A stretch of 64,000 nt of DNA from Burkholderiaceae bacterium DAT-1. GTDB taxonomy: Bacteria > Pseudomonadota > Gammaproteobacteria > Burkholderiales > Chitinimonadaceae. Below the pieces are notes generated by a model. That model saw nothing but the letters and a program-made list of their open reading frames with translations. It had not been told where the DNA came from and ran no database searches. This document shows positions 43,292 through 54,959 of this stretch, in pieces (within the stretch, counting starts at the first letter, position 1; each line of letters begins with the position of its first letter). A program made the position numbers and the translations under genes. The stretch is from positions 124,001 to 188,000 of the forward strand of contig JAHRBI010000005.1 of assembly GCA_019084025.1 (NCBI GenBank), read 5' to 3'.

Positions 43292-44065
43292 TCAATATCG
43301 CAACACTTCCAGAACTTCCTGATGCAATTCCGGATGAACGGTCGCCACGACCTGTCCTGTCGACTCTTTGTCGAGTGCATGACCTTGCCAGTCGGTCATA
43401 ACCCCCCCGGCTCCGATCACCACTGGCGCCAGGGCGGCAAAATCATGCAGCTTCAAGCCACTTTCCACTACCACTTCGAGCCCACCCGTCGCGACCTGCG
43501 CGTACAGATAGGCATCGCCCCCCCATAGCGTAAAGCGCCCCTTCGTCGCCACGCGATTGAAGCGTTCCAGCGTATCGCCGGCCAGATACTGTGGCCCGGT
43601 CGAGCCGACACGGGCGCGACTGAGTTGCTGCTCGTTGGAAACGTGGACAGGCTCGCCATTCAGCCATGTCCCCTCGCCCACGATGCCGACCCAGCGCTCA
43701 CCCAGCACCGCCTGATCAATCACGCCCAGCACCGGCTTGCCGAAGTGCAGCAAGCCGATCAGGGTACAGAAAGTCGGGCGGCCACATACAAAGCTCTTCG
43801 TGCCATCCACTGGATCGAACACCCACACCCACTCGGCCGCTTCCCGTTCGCGACCAAACTCTTCGCCGATGATGCCGTGCTCGGGCAAACGGGCGTTGAT
43901 CATGGCGCGCATCACCTCTTCCGCGCCGCGATCTGCCAGTGTCACCGGACTGGCATCGGACTTGTCGTCGATGGCCACACCGGTCCGGTAGTGCGACAGA
44001 ATCACCTTGCGGGCGGCGTCGGCCAGTTCGTTGGCAATGGCGAGAAAAGCGCGTGCGTCGGTCAT
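43292..44065 (-). CDS. hisN: Histidinol-phosphatase of inositol monophosphatase family
   Basis: The 257-residue enzyme has IMPase motifs: GEEFG (E69), the metal site DPVDGTKSF (D84, D87) and the late KLHDFAALAPVVIGAGG. The TKSFVCGRP variant after DPVDGT and the KLHDFA block match HisN-type histidinol-phosphate phosphatase better than SuhB. It removes phosphate from histidinol phosphate in histidine synthesis, using Mg2+. No other his gene is adjacent. A pgm gene lies 80 bases upstream on the same strand. Confidence 0.85.
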   Translation of the reverse strand: MTDARAFLAIANELADAARKVILSHYRTGVAIDDKSDASPVTLADRGAEEVMRAMINARLPEHGIIGEEFGREREAAEWVWVFDPVDGTKSFVCGRPTFCTLIGLLHFGKPVLGVIDQAVLGERWVGIVGEGTWLNGEPVHVSNEQQLSRARVGSTGPQYLAGDTLERFNRVATKGRFTLWGGDAYLYAQVATGGLEVVVESGLKLHDFAALAPVVIGAGGVMTDWQGHALDKESTGQVVATVHPELHQEVLEVLRY

Positions 44066-44145
44066 GATGTGCTCACTTCAGGAGAAAATCAGGCGCAACC
44101 TGCTGGCTGCGCCCAGTATCGGTCAGGGCGGGTTCTATTTCGCGA

Positions 44146-46636
<2,491 letters not shown>

Positions 46637-46701
46637 GCTGTTGTCTCCAGTCGTTGTGGATGAAGTTTGCTCGCAGCCTTACATGCCCGCGACAAACATA
46701 G

Positions 46702-46739
46702 CACCGGCGAGGATCGCTCGCCGGTGTCGTTTTTATTTT
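46702..46739 (+). terminator. Forward-strand terminator-like hairpin with no forward gene
   Basis: CACCGGCGA and TCGCCGGTG form a 9-base stem with a 7-base loop, followed on the forward strand by TCGTTTTTATTTT. Both flanking genes (TetR and SDR) run leftward, so this would stop antisense transcription or a forward transcript that I cannot see. Confidence 0.6.
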
Positions 46740-46757
46740 CTTAGGAAAAGATGGCGC

Positions 46758-47336
46758 TTATGCAGGCTTGCGCAGTACCAGCCCGAGCATTTTGTCTGCA
46801 AGTTCGGTCGGCGTCGCGCCGCCTTCGGGCTTGTACCACTGCATGGTCCAGTGCAGACCACCTAGCAGCAACTTGCGCAGCAGGCGGGTATCTTCGTGGA
46901 TCAGACCGGCACGTGCGGCCTCGTCCAGTGTATTTTGCCAGTCGCGCTCGTAAGCATCGCGCATGCGGATCAGTTCGTCCTGCGCCTTGTTCGAGAGACT
47001 GGGCCATTCATACAGCAGCACGGACAGCGCGCCCTTGTCATCGCCCAGCAGCGTTTCCAGATGCACGCGGAACAGTGCGCGCAGCTTATCGATCGGTGCG
47101 CTTGCCTTGGCCAGTGCATCTTCGAGACGATCTGTCAGCTCGCCGATTCCAGCAGCCATGACGGCAACCAGCATTTCTTCCTTGGTACGGAAATGGTAGA
47201 ACAGACTACCTGACTGCATCCCCACTGCCTGTGCGAGGTCGCGCACGGTGGTGCGTTCATATCCCTGCTCTTTGAACAAACGGCTTGCAGCAGCAATCAG
47301 TTCGCTACGACGTGTCTTTTCTTCTTGCGTGGTCAT
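46758..47336 (-). CDS. TetR family transcriptional regulator
   Basis: The 192-residue protein has the TetR helix-turn-helix (residues about 10-55): ELIAAASRLFKEQGYERTTV, DLAQAVGMQSGSLFYHFRTKEEML. The C-terminal ligand domain is all helical. It is probably a repressor of the adjacent dehydrogenase or of a linked acyl-CoA pathway; ligands of such regulators are often acyl-CoAs. No operator was identified with confidence in 46637-46757. Confidence 0.88.
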   Translation of the reverse strand: MTTQEEKTRRSELIAAASRLFKEQGYERTTVRDLAQAVGMQSGSLFYHFRTKEEMLVAVMAAGIGELTDRLEDALAKASAPIDKLRALFRVHLETLLGDDKGALSVLLYEWPSLSNKAQDELIRMRDAYERDWQNTLDEAARAGLIHEDTRLLRKLLLGGLHWTMQWYKPEGGATPTELADKMLGLVLRKPA

Positions 47337-47939
47337 TGGCTTACCCGGGTAAAAACTTGGAATTCAATCGTTTTTTGCGTGCTGAAATCGGAAGCAAACT
47401 TCACAGCGCCCCCGAGGTGAACGAACCGATTTTTGTTATGAGCCCGCATGACAATTTCATGCAAGCGCTTGATCGTATCGCATTGAAGCTGGATTATTCT
47501 AACGCCAACCAGAAATTTTCGCGCCGTTATCAAACGAACTAACGACAGTCATCGACGTTATATGACACCTTCAACACCACAACAATTATCACAAAAGCGC
47601 TTACATAACAATGTGTTGAAGTTTGTTTTCAATCAATTCCCGTGCATTCGGACAGGCAATCCGGGGTACAACGCAACATGGATAAAAGCGTTGCAGCAAT
47701 CGTACAGGGCTTATCCACCCTCCCCGATTCCACAAAAGAATCTTGTCCGTCTCCCTCAATTTATCGGTTTCGCTGCCGATGAACAGGATGGGCGTGTAGA
47801 GACCAGTGCGCGAGCAGTAGGCCACAGGTTGCGCTCAATGCGTGTCAGCGGTTTCGTGCAATCTGCCCTGTTCACGCTACTATTGAATTGAGCATCTTTA
47901 CTCAACACTGACGACATCCATCGGAAAACTGAGTCCGCA
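47337..47939. other. 600-base gap without a recognised gene
   Basis: Between the TetR gene and the small lipoprotein gene only short frames occur. One of 34 codons (47437-47541, MSPHDNFMQALDRI) has no ribosome site and no family I know. AT-rich patches near 47565-47640 may hold the promoter for the lipoprotein gene. Nothing else is visible. Confidence 0.5.
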
Positions 47940-48329
47940 ATGAATGCCAGACTGTTATTCTTGACCCTCTGCCTGAGCCTGTGCGGGTGCGAGAAATTTA
48001 CAGAAATCACCAATCAGGCCAAGTTCAATGGCCGAGCCATCGGTGCTGCCTGCCGCCAGAGCGGCCGCTCACTGGAGGACTGTTTCCAGCGCAATCCGCG
48101 GGTTGCGCGCGCGGATATTTTTTCTGGCTGGAAGGAAATGAATGAGTACATGATGGCCAAGAAGCTGGAGATCATCCCGCCTCCGCCAGATAAGCCCAAA
48201 AGCGAGCCCGAGCCCAATGTCGAAATCAATGCGGGCGAAGACGCATCGTCCGCCAAGGACGACAAGCACGCAAAGGATGACAAGGCAGAGTCAGGCGGTA
48301 AGCAGGACAAGGGTGATCACAAAAAGTAG
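47940..48329 (+). CDS. Small hypothetical lipoprotein with acidic/lysine-rich tail
   Basis: The 129-residue product has a lipoprotein signal with lipobox SLCGC at residue 17. The mature part has a short globular region with two cysteines (AACRQSGRSLEDCFQRNP) and then a low-complexity tail from about residue 80 with repeated KDDK and PPPPDKPKSEPEP. I do not recognise a family. The tail could reach through or bind to the peptidoglycan, but that is a guess. Confidence 0.6.
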   Translation: MNARLLFLTLCLSLCGCEKFTEITNQAKFNGRAIGAACRQSGRSLEDCFQRNPRVARADIFSGWKEMNEYMMAKKLEIIPPPPDKPKSEPEPNVEINAGEDASSAKDDKHAKDDKAESGGKQDKGDHKK

Positions 48330-48383
48330 GTTCCCTGCCCTACGTTGCCAGCATGAACGCACCTTGCCGATGGCACGTTCACC

Positions 48384-50579
48384 CTAGAACGTGCCATTAA
48401 TGTTCAGATAGACCTGTGCCCGTCCATTATCACCCTGACCCACCCCGAAATATGCTGGCCCGAAGCGGGTATCTCCCCCGACAAATAGGGTTGCAGAGGT
48501 AAAATCTTTCGGCGATTGCTCCTCTCCCGACATCTTCCACAAGCGCGCGGCCTCAAAAGACATCCCCCAGAAAGCGCTCTCCCCAAGTAGCGGAGACAGA
48601 TGGGCAAAGTCCCGGCTGAATACGACGCGACCAAACGCAGCACGCTGCGCCCGCAGTTGCCCCTGCCCATATCCGGATAAGCGGAACATGCCACCATACG
48701 ACGCCCAGTTGTATATCGGCGCATCTTTGCTATCGAACACCTCTGCGGCACCTCGCACCACCCAGCGGCCTCGCGTCATGGCAGCATCGGCTTCCATCTT
48801 CAGGGTGTGCCAGGAGACCTCATTGCCCCACTGTACCGGATTGACCTGATAGTACAGACGCAGTGCATCGCCATTGCGGGGGATGCGTGCATTATCCAGC
48901 TGATCATAGGCCAGACTGATGAGCATGCCGGCATTGGTATCGGTACCACTCTCGATTTCGCTGGAACCAATCAGCTGGTGATACTGGACTTTCCCCTTCA
49001 CAATACCCACACGCGCCTCACCAAATTCACCCTGATTGGAACCAACATCGAGTTGAACCTCGCGCCGAACCAGCTGGTAGTCGCTCACATGATGATTGCC
49101 CACCCAGGCCTGCTCAGGTACACCCAGAAAGCGCGCACTCGCTGACGCAAACATGGTGTGTCCTGCACCCACCGGCTGGGTCAGGAAGGTCTCTATCCCG
49201 CGCTTATCACCTGCCCATAAGCGCGTCTTCCAGTCACCGCCCGCATCATTAATCCAGGTTCGACGGTACTGTGCCAGCAAAGTGAAATCAGATGTTTCCG
49301 AGAAATTTGTACTGAGTGCCAACCCGAAGTTGAGATAGCCGGGGCCCCACTCTTTTTCCTGGGGCAGGAGAAGTAGTACATCTCCCCCGCCGGGATGCGG
49401 CGCCAGACGATAGCTGATTCGGCTGTAATCCCCGCGCGCATAGGCCTTGTCGAGCGCCCTGGCTAGCTCATCCGCATTCAAAGGACGATCTGTTTCCGTA
49501 TGCGCCGCCTCTTTCAAGCTTTCCGGGCTCACAAATCGCGTCGGCTCCACTTCAACCGCACGTATCATCGGATTGGATGGCTTACGTTGCTGTCGGGACA
49601 TCAGCCAAGCCTGCCAGCTTGCATCATCCGCCTTGAGCGCCTGCAACCGTGGCAAGACACGTTCGGTCGCCGCCTTTCCCTGCTCAATCGCCCAGGCAAC
49701 CTGATTGAAATCTGCCGAAGACATATTTCCCAGTACAGGACGAATCAGCACATCCTGCCACGCCAGGGTAGCAAGTTGTTCATCCACATTTCGCTGCACC
49801 ATCAGGCGTAGCGTTTGGTCGGAAATGGCAAGGGCATCAGGGATGTCCTTGCGCGTCAGTAACGGCGAACTGATATCTACCGCAATCACGACATCACCAC
49901 ATACTTGCCGGCCCACATCGACAGGCAGATTGCGCGCCAGCCCTCCATCCACCAGAACACGCGTTTCGCGCTCGACCGGCGCAAACACACCGGGTACCGC
50001 CATACTTGCACGCATGGCTTCGGCTAGGTCACCACGTGAAAGCACAACCATTTCGCCCGTTTCAAGATCGGTGGCAACGGCTCGGTAGGGCAAGGGCAAT
50101 TCATCAAAATTCGCGTTCGCATTGCCTGCCAGCGAACGGATCATGAGATCGACCTTGTGTGTGCCAATTGCACCCTTGGGTAGTTTCAATTCGCCGGCAT
50201 CCGAAATGCCCAGCTCGAAATCAACGAAATTCAGACGGTCATCCACCTTTTGCCGGTAATCCAGCAAGCTACGCGGCGGGCGGTCATTCAGAACATGATC
50301 CCAGCGTGTTGCGCGTACCACGCGCTCCAATTCGGCGGCGGTCATCCCTGAGGCATATCCCCCACCCACGAGCGCGCCCATACTGGTTCCCACCACGCAA
50401 TCGACGGGTATATGGGCTTCTTCCAGTGCTTTTAGTACGCCAATATGTGCCAGTCCTCGCGCACCGCCGCCCGACAATACCAGCGCCACACGAGGTCGAT
50501 CGGCCCAAACAACCGTACTACCCAGCAGGGATAGGCCGAACATACACACCGCCAATATCTGTCTTGATCGCGCAATCAT
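48384..50579 (-). CDS. Patatin-like phospholipase with C-terminal beta-barrel (type Vd)
   Basis: The protein of 731 residues from ATG 50579 has a signal peptide (ending VVWA), a patatin domain with the oxyanion loop GGGARG (37-42), the nucleophile S66 in GTSMG and D211 in VDGGLARN, a POTRA-like linker (about 320-400) and a C-terminal beta-barrel like BamA/surface antigen that ends INGTF. This is the PlpD layout, a type Vd autotransporter whose patatin part is a phospholipase exported to the cell surface. A longer frame from 50642 lacks support. The adjoining glycerophosphodiesterase gene is divergent and could use the products. Confidence 0.88.
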   Translation of the reverse strand: MIARSRQILAVCMFGLSLLGSTVVWADRPRVALVLSGGGARGLAHIGVLKALEEAHIPVDCVVGTSMGALVGGGYASGMTAAELERVVRATRWDHVLNDRPPRSLLDYRQKVDDRLNFVDFELGISDAGELKLPKGAIGTHKVDLMIRSLAGNANANFDELPLPYRAVATDLETGEMVVLSRGDLAEAMRASMAVPGVFAPVERETRVLVDGGLARNLPVDVGRQVCGDVVIAVDISSPLLTRKDIPDALAISDQTLRLMVQRNVDEQLATLAWQDVLIRPVLGNMSSADFNQVAWAIEQGKAATERVLPRLQALKADDASWQAWLMSRQQRKPSNPMIRAVEVEPTRFVSPESLKEAAHTETDRPLNADELARALDKAYARGDYSRISYRLAPHPGGGDVLLLLPQEKEWGPGYLNFGLALSTNFSETSDFTLLAQYRRTWINDAGGDWKTRLWAGDKRGIETFLTQPVGAGHTMFASASARFLGVPEQAWVGNHHVSDYQLVRREVQLDVGSNQGEFGEARVGIVKGKVQYHQLIGSSEIESGTDTNAGMLISLAYDQLDNARIPRNGDALRLYYQVNPVQWGNEVSWHTLKMEADAAMTRGRWVVRGAAEVFDSKDAPIYNWASYGGMFRLSGYGQGQLRAQRAAFGRVVFSRDFAHLSPLLGESAFWGMSFEAARLWKMSGEEQSPKDFTSATLFVGGDTRFGPAYFGVGQGDNGRAQVYLNINGTF

Positions 50580-50672
50580 AGGTGCCACTCGTCGGGAATC
50601 TCCGGCGCGATCATCCAGACTTGTGGGGTGGCTGGCAAGCATTCACACTACAGTAAGACTAATTGCGATTAC

Positions 50673-51341
50673 ATGAACAGATTCAAGATGAAGATTCTCG
50701 CTCACCGTGGCTGCCACCTCGACCATCCGGAGAATTCGATGGATGCCTTTGCTGCGGCGGTTTCCCGTCGATTCGATGGCATCGAAACCGATGTGCGCGC
50801 CAGCACCGACGGTCAAGCAGTTCTGATACATGACCGCGTCCTGAAAATGGGTGTAGCTGTCAGTGATTTAACACATGCCGAACTATCGCATGCCTGCGGA
50901 TTTACCATTCCAACGCTGGAAGATGCACTCGATGCTTTCCCCGGCATCCTGTGGAATATTGAAATCAAGACGGTCGAGGCCGCGGCACTGGCCTGGCCCA
51001 TCTTACGGCGATACGCATCGAGCCGCAGGCTGTTGCTCACCTCGTTCCGGCACGATGTCGTCATTCAGTCCTTAAGCGAGATCGCTTGTCCTGCGGGCTT
51101 TTTAATTGCCAGCCATCCCTCCGATATCCCGCATCTGATCTCCGCCTGTAAAACCCATCCCTTGATCTCTACCGTTGTCTGGGATTTCGAGATTCTGGAT
51201 AACCGCACACTCGCCATGCTGTCCGATGCAGGCATTCACAATGCTGTGTACGGTCCGCGTACGCGTGCCGAGCATGAACGGCTAGCGCCACCCTTGATTG
51301 ACACTGTCATTACCGATTTCCCGGATTTTTGTGGTCTTTAG
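50673..51341 (+). CDS. Glycerophosphodiester phosphodiesterase
   Basis: The 222-residue protein is a GDPD: ILAHRGCHLDHPENSMDAF (catalytic HRG...ENS), GIETDVRASTDGQAVLIHD with E and D metal ligands, and WNIEIKT. It splits glycerophosphodiesters into glycerol 3-phosphate and an alcohol. ATG 50673 or 50688 could be the start; neither has a clear ribosome site. No signal peptide, so it is cytosolic like UgpQ. It is divergent from the patatin-barrel gene. Confidence 0.88.
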   Translation: MNRFKMKILAHRGCHLDHPENSMDAFAAAVSRRFDGIETDVRASTDGQAVLIHDRVLKMGVAVSDLTHAELSHACGFTIPTLEDALDAFPGILWNIEIKTVEAAALAWPILRRYASSRRLLLTSFRHDVVIQSLSEIACPAGFLIASHPSDIPHLISACKTHPLISTVVWDFEILDNRTLAMLSDAGIHNAVYGPRTRAEHERLAPPLIDTVITDFPDFCGL

Positions 51342-51492
51342 GCAGCAAACTGCTCCAGTTTGACCATCGCGGCCATCTATTGCACTGGCGTACTCAAGAT
51401 TGGCCTTCTATGGTGAGTTCAGGCATATCCAAAGAATGCATTTGATTTGTGCATGTTTTGCCTGAACCCATTGATGGAAATGGAGCCAAAAG

Positions 51493-52716
51493 ATGATTGT
51501 GCGCCTCACCCCTCTGGCAGGAGCCCTACTCTTTGCCACCCTTAGCACTGCATATGCTGACGATGCAGGCAATATGTTCAAATTTTCTGGATTCGGCACG
51601 GTGGGTTTAAGCAAAACCAGCACCGACGAAGCCGAGTTCAGAACAAGCTACCTTACCTCGACCGGTACAAAGAAGAGTGCCGATTTCGGGCCGGATACCA
51701 AGCTGGGCATGCAACTTGAAATTGCGCCAACCCAAGGCGTGGTAGGTACCATCCAAGTGCTGTCCCAGAAAAACCGCGATGGTAACTACACGCCCGAAGT
51801 TGAATGGGCAAATGGAAAGGTAGCCATCAATAGCCAGCTGACTGCCCGTGCAGGTCGCATCGGTGCACCTGTGTTCATGATTTCCGACTTCCGCAGCGTG
51901 AACTACGTGAATACCTGGGTTCGCCCACCGATCGACGTGTACGCCCAAGTGCCCATCTCATTTTTTGATGGTGTTGATTTACTGTGGAAGCAATCCGTCG
52001 GCGATGCTTTCTTGACGATCCAACCTTATATGGGTCGCTCAAAAGCCAAGGTCAACTTCGACATGGATGTCGATCTCAAGAATCTTCAAGGGATCAATGC
52101 CACGCTGGAATATAACTCGTGGTCATTCCGGGCAGGCTACACTCAGGGCAAGATTACCGCGCATAGCCCTCAGCTGGATCAGGCGTTCGGCACCATGCAC
52201 AAAGTGCCTGTCCCGGCCGTTCAGGACACTGTCAGCCAGCTCGAAGCTGTCGACAAGAAGTCGAGCTTCTGGGGCTTAGGTGCAACCTACGATGATGGCT
52301 CCTGGGTGGCGCAGAGTGAATATACCCAGCGTAAATCCGATAGCTTTCTGTCGAATTCAAAGGCCTGGTACCTGAGTGGCGGCTATCGCATTGGCGACTT
52401 CACGCCCTACGTCGTCACCAGCAAAGTAACGTCCGAACCGAATCTGGTGGGTGTCCCGCTTCTCTCCAGTCCGTCGCCTGTGTTGCAAGCACTGGGGAAG
52501 GCCTCTATGGCTGTACTGAGCGCCCTGAACCAGCACACAAACTCGGTAGGGGTGCGCTGGAATGCGGCGACCAACCTCGCGGTGAAAGCGCAGTATGATC
52601 GTATATCAACCGATACAGGCGTTGGCTACGGCAGCATTTTCACCAACCGTGTGAATCCGAACTTCCAGGGAAGCGCTGTCAGTGTGTACAGCGTCTCCGT
52701 GGATTTCCTGTTCTGA
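51493..52716 (+). CDS. Porin-like outer-membrane protein, module copy 2
   Basis: The 407-residue protein has a signal peptide (to AYA-DDA) and a beta-barrel pattern that ends SVYSVSVDFLF, the typical C-terminal Phe. FSGFGTVGLSKTS at the mature N-terminus resembles the first strand of porins in the same class as the 42042-43196 protein. Start is firm (GGAG, 7 bases before ATG). A PstS-like gene follows 11 bases later and a chemoreceptor gene after that. Confidence 0.78.
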   Translation: MIVRLTPLAGALLFATLSTAYADDAGNMFKFSGFGTVGLSKTSTDEAEFRTSYLTSTGTKKSADFGPDTKLGMQLEIAPTQGVVGTIQVLSQKNRDGNYTPEVEWANGKVAINSQLTARAGRIGAPVFMISDFRSVNYVNTWVRPPIDVYAQVPISFFDGVDLLWKQSVGDAFLTIQPYMGRSKAKVNFDMDVDLKNLQGINATLEYNSWSFRAGYTQGKITAHSPQLDQAFGTMHKVPVPAVQDTVSQLEAVDKKSSFWGLGATYDDGSWVAQSEYTQRKSDSFLSNSKAWYLSGGYRIGDFTPYVVTSKVTSEPNLVGVPLLSSPSPVLQALGKASMAVLSALNQHTNSVGVRWNAATNLAVKAQYDRISTDTGVGYGSIFTNRVNPNFQGSAVSVYSVSVDFLF

Positions 52717-52727
52717 GGGGGTGAATC

Positions 52728-53150
52728 ATGATGCGCATTGCAAAACTTCAATTGATCGCGACATGTCTGATCTCCGGTGTGGTCTGTGCTGAGTCACTGG
52801 TGGTGATTGTCAATCCAAAGGCAGCTGTCACCTCCATGACTCAGGAACAGGTGGCCAATGTCTTTATGGGCAAAGCCAACGATGTGGGTGGTATCTCGCC
52901 CGTGTCACCAACGGACCTGAAGAGTGAGGACAGCAAGAACGAGTTCTACACTAAGGTTCTGAAACGTGATAACGCTCAGATGAAGGCGTACTGGGCAAAG
53001 ATGAGCTTTACCGGTAAAGGTCTTCCGCCCAAGGAGCTCGCCACAAGCGACGAAGTGCGTCGATTTGTTGCAGCAACTCCCGGTGCAATAGGCTATATCG
53101 ATAAGAGTGCTGCAGATAGTTCCGTGAAAGTGGTATTGAGCGTGAACTAG
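52728..53150 (+). CDS. Small PstS-like periplasmic protein, module copy 2
   Basis: The 140-residue protein has a signal peptide (ending VVCA-ESL) and is clearly a paralogue of the protein at 41615: [37 protein letters not shown] and [16 protein letters not shown] align block by block. A strong ribosome site (GGGGG, 6 bases before ATG). It lies between the porin and the chemoreceptor genes, probably one operon. The chemoreceptor may sense the same solute, but this is inference. Confidence 0.8.
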   Translation: MMRIAKLQLIATCLISGVVCAESLVVIVNPKAAVTSMTQEQVANVFMGKANDVGGISPVSPTDLKSEDSKNEFYTKVLKRDNAQMKAYWAKMSFTGKGLPPKELATSDEVRRFVAATPGAIGYIDKSAADSSVKVVLSVN

Positions 53151-53206
53151 TCGGGCCGCCCTGCAGGTGTGTACTTGCAGGGCAGATTATCCTTCGGAGT
53201 GAAATC

Positions 53207-54823
53207 ATGACGATTGCCAAGCGTCTCATGTTGCTGATTTCGGTTGCGCTAGCCGGGCTTCTACTGGTTGGCGGGGCTGGTATGCTGCAGTTCAAGCGAA
53301 TGAATAACCTGGTCGGCGTCATGACCGATGAGTCTATCCCCGGGCTTATCGCCATCAACAATGTCAGTGAAGCGTATCGTGATATGCGGACCTTGATTCT
53401 CAGCTTCATGGCGGAATCGGATCCGGACTTGCGCGGTGGATTCAAGGGCAAGATTGAAGAGGCGCGCAAGAATGGCCAGCATGCCATTGATAACTATGTC
53501 GCCCTACCGACACCAGATGAGGACAAGGCCAAAGTAGCCTCACTCAAAGCCGCGTTCGACAAGTATCTCAAAGCCTTTAACGGTACAATCTCCAAAGCGG
53601 AAACCGGCAGTACCGACTTGGCTCAGGCAGCCTTGTATGGCGAAGTGATGCCAGCCGCTGCGGAAATCGAGAAACAGCTGAAAGCTAGCCAGGAGGCTAA
53701 GCTGAAAGCACAAAGCTCCGCCTCGGAAAAGCTGAACAAAGCTTACAGTAACTCGATCATTGTCATGCTGATCGTGATCATCGGTGGATCAGCCTTACTG
53801 CTAGTGTTCAGTGCACAGCTGAATCGCTCCATATCCGGGCCACTGGGGTCCATGAACCGGACAGTGGTTTCGATTGGCAATAGCCTCGACTTCACCAAGC
53901 GCGTTCCGGTGTCCAATACCTCGGATGAAGTCGGACAAACTGTTGAAACGTTCAACAAGCTGCTGGATACATTGCAAACAAGCTTCGGGCAGATTTCTCA
54001 AGGCATTCGCGGCGTCAGTGGCTCTGCCAACGCAATTGACGGGTCTGCCCAGCAAATGCAGCGCAGTATTAATACCACCAGCGAATCTGCATCGGCGATG
54101 GCGGCAGTGGTCGAACAGGTCACCGTGATGGTGAATCATGTAGCCGAGCGTGCTGCTGATACGGAGTCCCTGGCCATGAAGTCAGGGAAGATCGCAGATG
54201 ATGGCGCGGAAATTATTGAAGCTACCGTGCAGAATATCGATGAGATCGCGTCTTCGGTGAAAGAAGCCGCCGCGATTATCGAAGCACTGCAGCAAGAAAG
54301 CTCAAAGATTAGCGTGATGGTCACCGTGATCAAGGAAGTGGCCGATCAAACCAATCTACTGGCACTCAACGCGGCCATTGAAGCAGCCCGCGCGGGTGAA
54401 CAAGGTCGCGGGTTTGCAGTGGTAGCGGATGAAGTACGGAAGCTCGCCGAGCGCACGTCGCAATCGACTCAGGAAATCAGCAAACTCGTGGGTAGCATCA
54501 GCACTGCCTCCGAACAGGCAGTATCTGGCATGAAGCAAGCCGTGACCAGTGTCGAAAACGGCGTGGTCAAAGCCAAGGAAGCGGGCAATGCAATTGGCGA
54601 GATTCGCTCGGGATCGCGCACACTGGTCGAACTGGTGTCGGATATTAGCCACGCCATTCGCGAACAGAGTGCGGCCAGCTCCAGCATGGCAGGACAAGTG
54701 GAACGCGTAGCGGAAATGTCGGAAACAGCAAGTGCCGAGGCCAGCCACACAACCCATGCTGTGAGCGAACTGCGCCAGCTAACCAATCAGATGCAGGATG
54801 TAGTCGGTCGCTTCCGAGTCTGA
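53207..54823 (+). CDS. Methyl-accepting chemotaxis protein
   Basis: The 538-residue receptor has an N-terminal membrane span (about 8-28), a four-helix-bundle ligand domain facing the periplasm (about 30-180), a second span ([18 protein letters not shown], about 184-203), a HAMP domain and the signalling domain. The conserved hairpin tip is [19 protein letters not shown]. It lies 56 bases after the PstS-like gene with its own ribosome site (GGAG, 7 bases). It would report ligand binding to CheA/CheW complexes elsewhere in the genome. Confidence 0.9.
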   Translation: MTIAKRLMLLISVALAGLLLVGGAGMLQFKRMNNLVGVMTDESIPGLIAINNVSEAYRDMRTLILSFMAESDPDLRGGFKGKIEEARKNGQHAIDNYVALPTPDEDKAKVASLKAAFDKYLKAFNGTISKAETGSTDLAQAALYGEVMPAAAEIEKQLKASQEAKLKAQSSASEKLNKAYSNSIIVMLIVIIGGSALLLVFSAQLNRSISGPLGSMNRTVVSIGNSLDFTKRVPVSNTSDEVGQTVETFNKLLDTLQTSFGQISQGIRGVSGSANAIDGSAQQMQRSINTTSESASAMAAVVEQVTVMVNHVAERAADTESLAMKSGKIADDGAEIIEATVQNIDEIASSVKEAAAIIEALQQESSKISVMVTVIKEVADQTNLLALNAAIEAARAGEQGRGFAVVADEVRKLAERTSQSTQEISKLVGSISTASEQAVSGMKQAVTSVENGVVKAKEAGNAIGEIRSGSRTLVELVSDISHAIREQSAASSSMAGQVERVAEMSETASAEASHTTHAVSELRQLTNQMQDVVGRFRV

Positions 54824-54848
54824 CACACGCTTTCACGCATTCTACCCA

Positions 54849-54882
54849 GGGGTGAGCACATCATGCTCGCCCCTTCTTCTTT
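54849..54882 (+). terminator. Rho-independent terminator of the porin/receptor operon
   Basis: GGGGTGAGCA, a 5-base loop and TGCTCGCCCC form a 10-base stem with one G-T pair, followed by TTCTTCTTT. It lies 25 bases after the chemoreceptor stop. Confidence 0.75.
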
Positions 54883-54904
54883 ATGCCCCTGCCGCACCCC
54901 AGAC

Positions 54905-54932
54905 AAAGAAAAAGCGATCCATCAGGATCGCC
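54905..54932 (-). terminator. Rho-independent terminator of typA
   Basis: Reverse strand GCGATCC, TGAT loop, GGATCGC, then TTTTTCTTTG, 28 bases after the typA stop. On the forward strand CTTTATT follows the same stem, so it may work both ways. Confidence 0.85.
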
Positions 54933-54959
54933 TTTATTGGCTAGCAGTCTATCTAGCAA

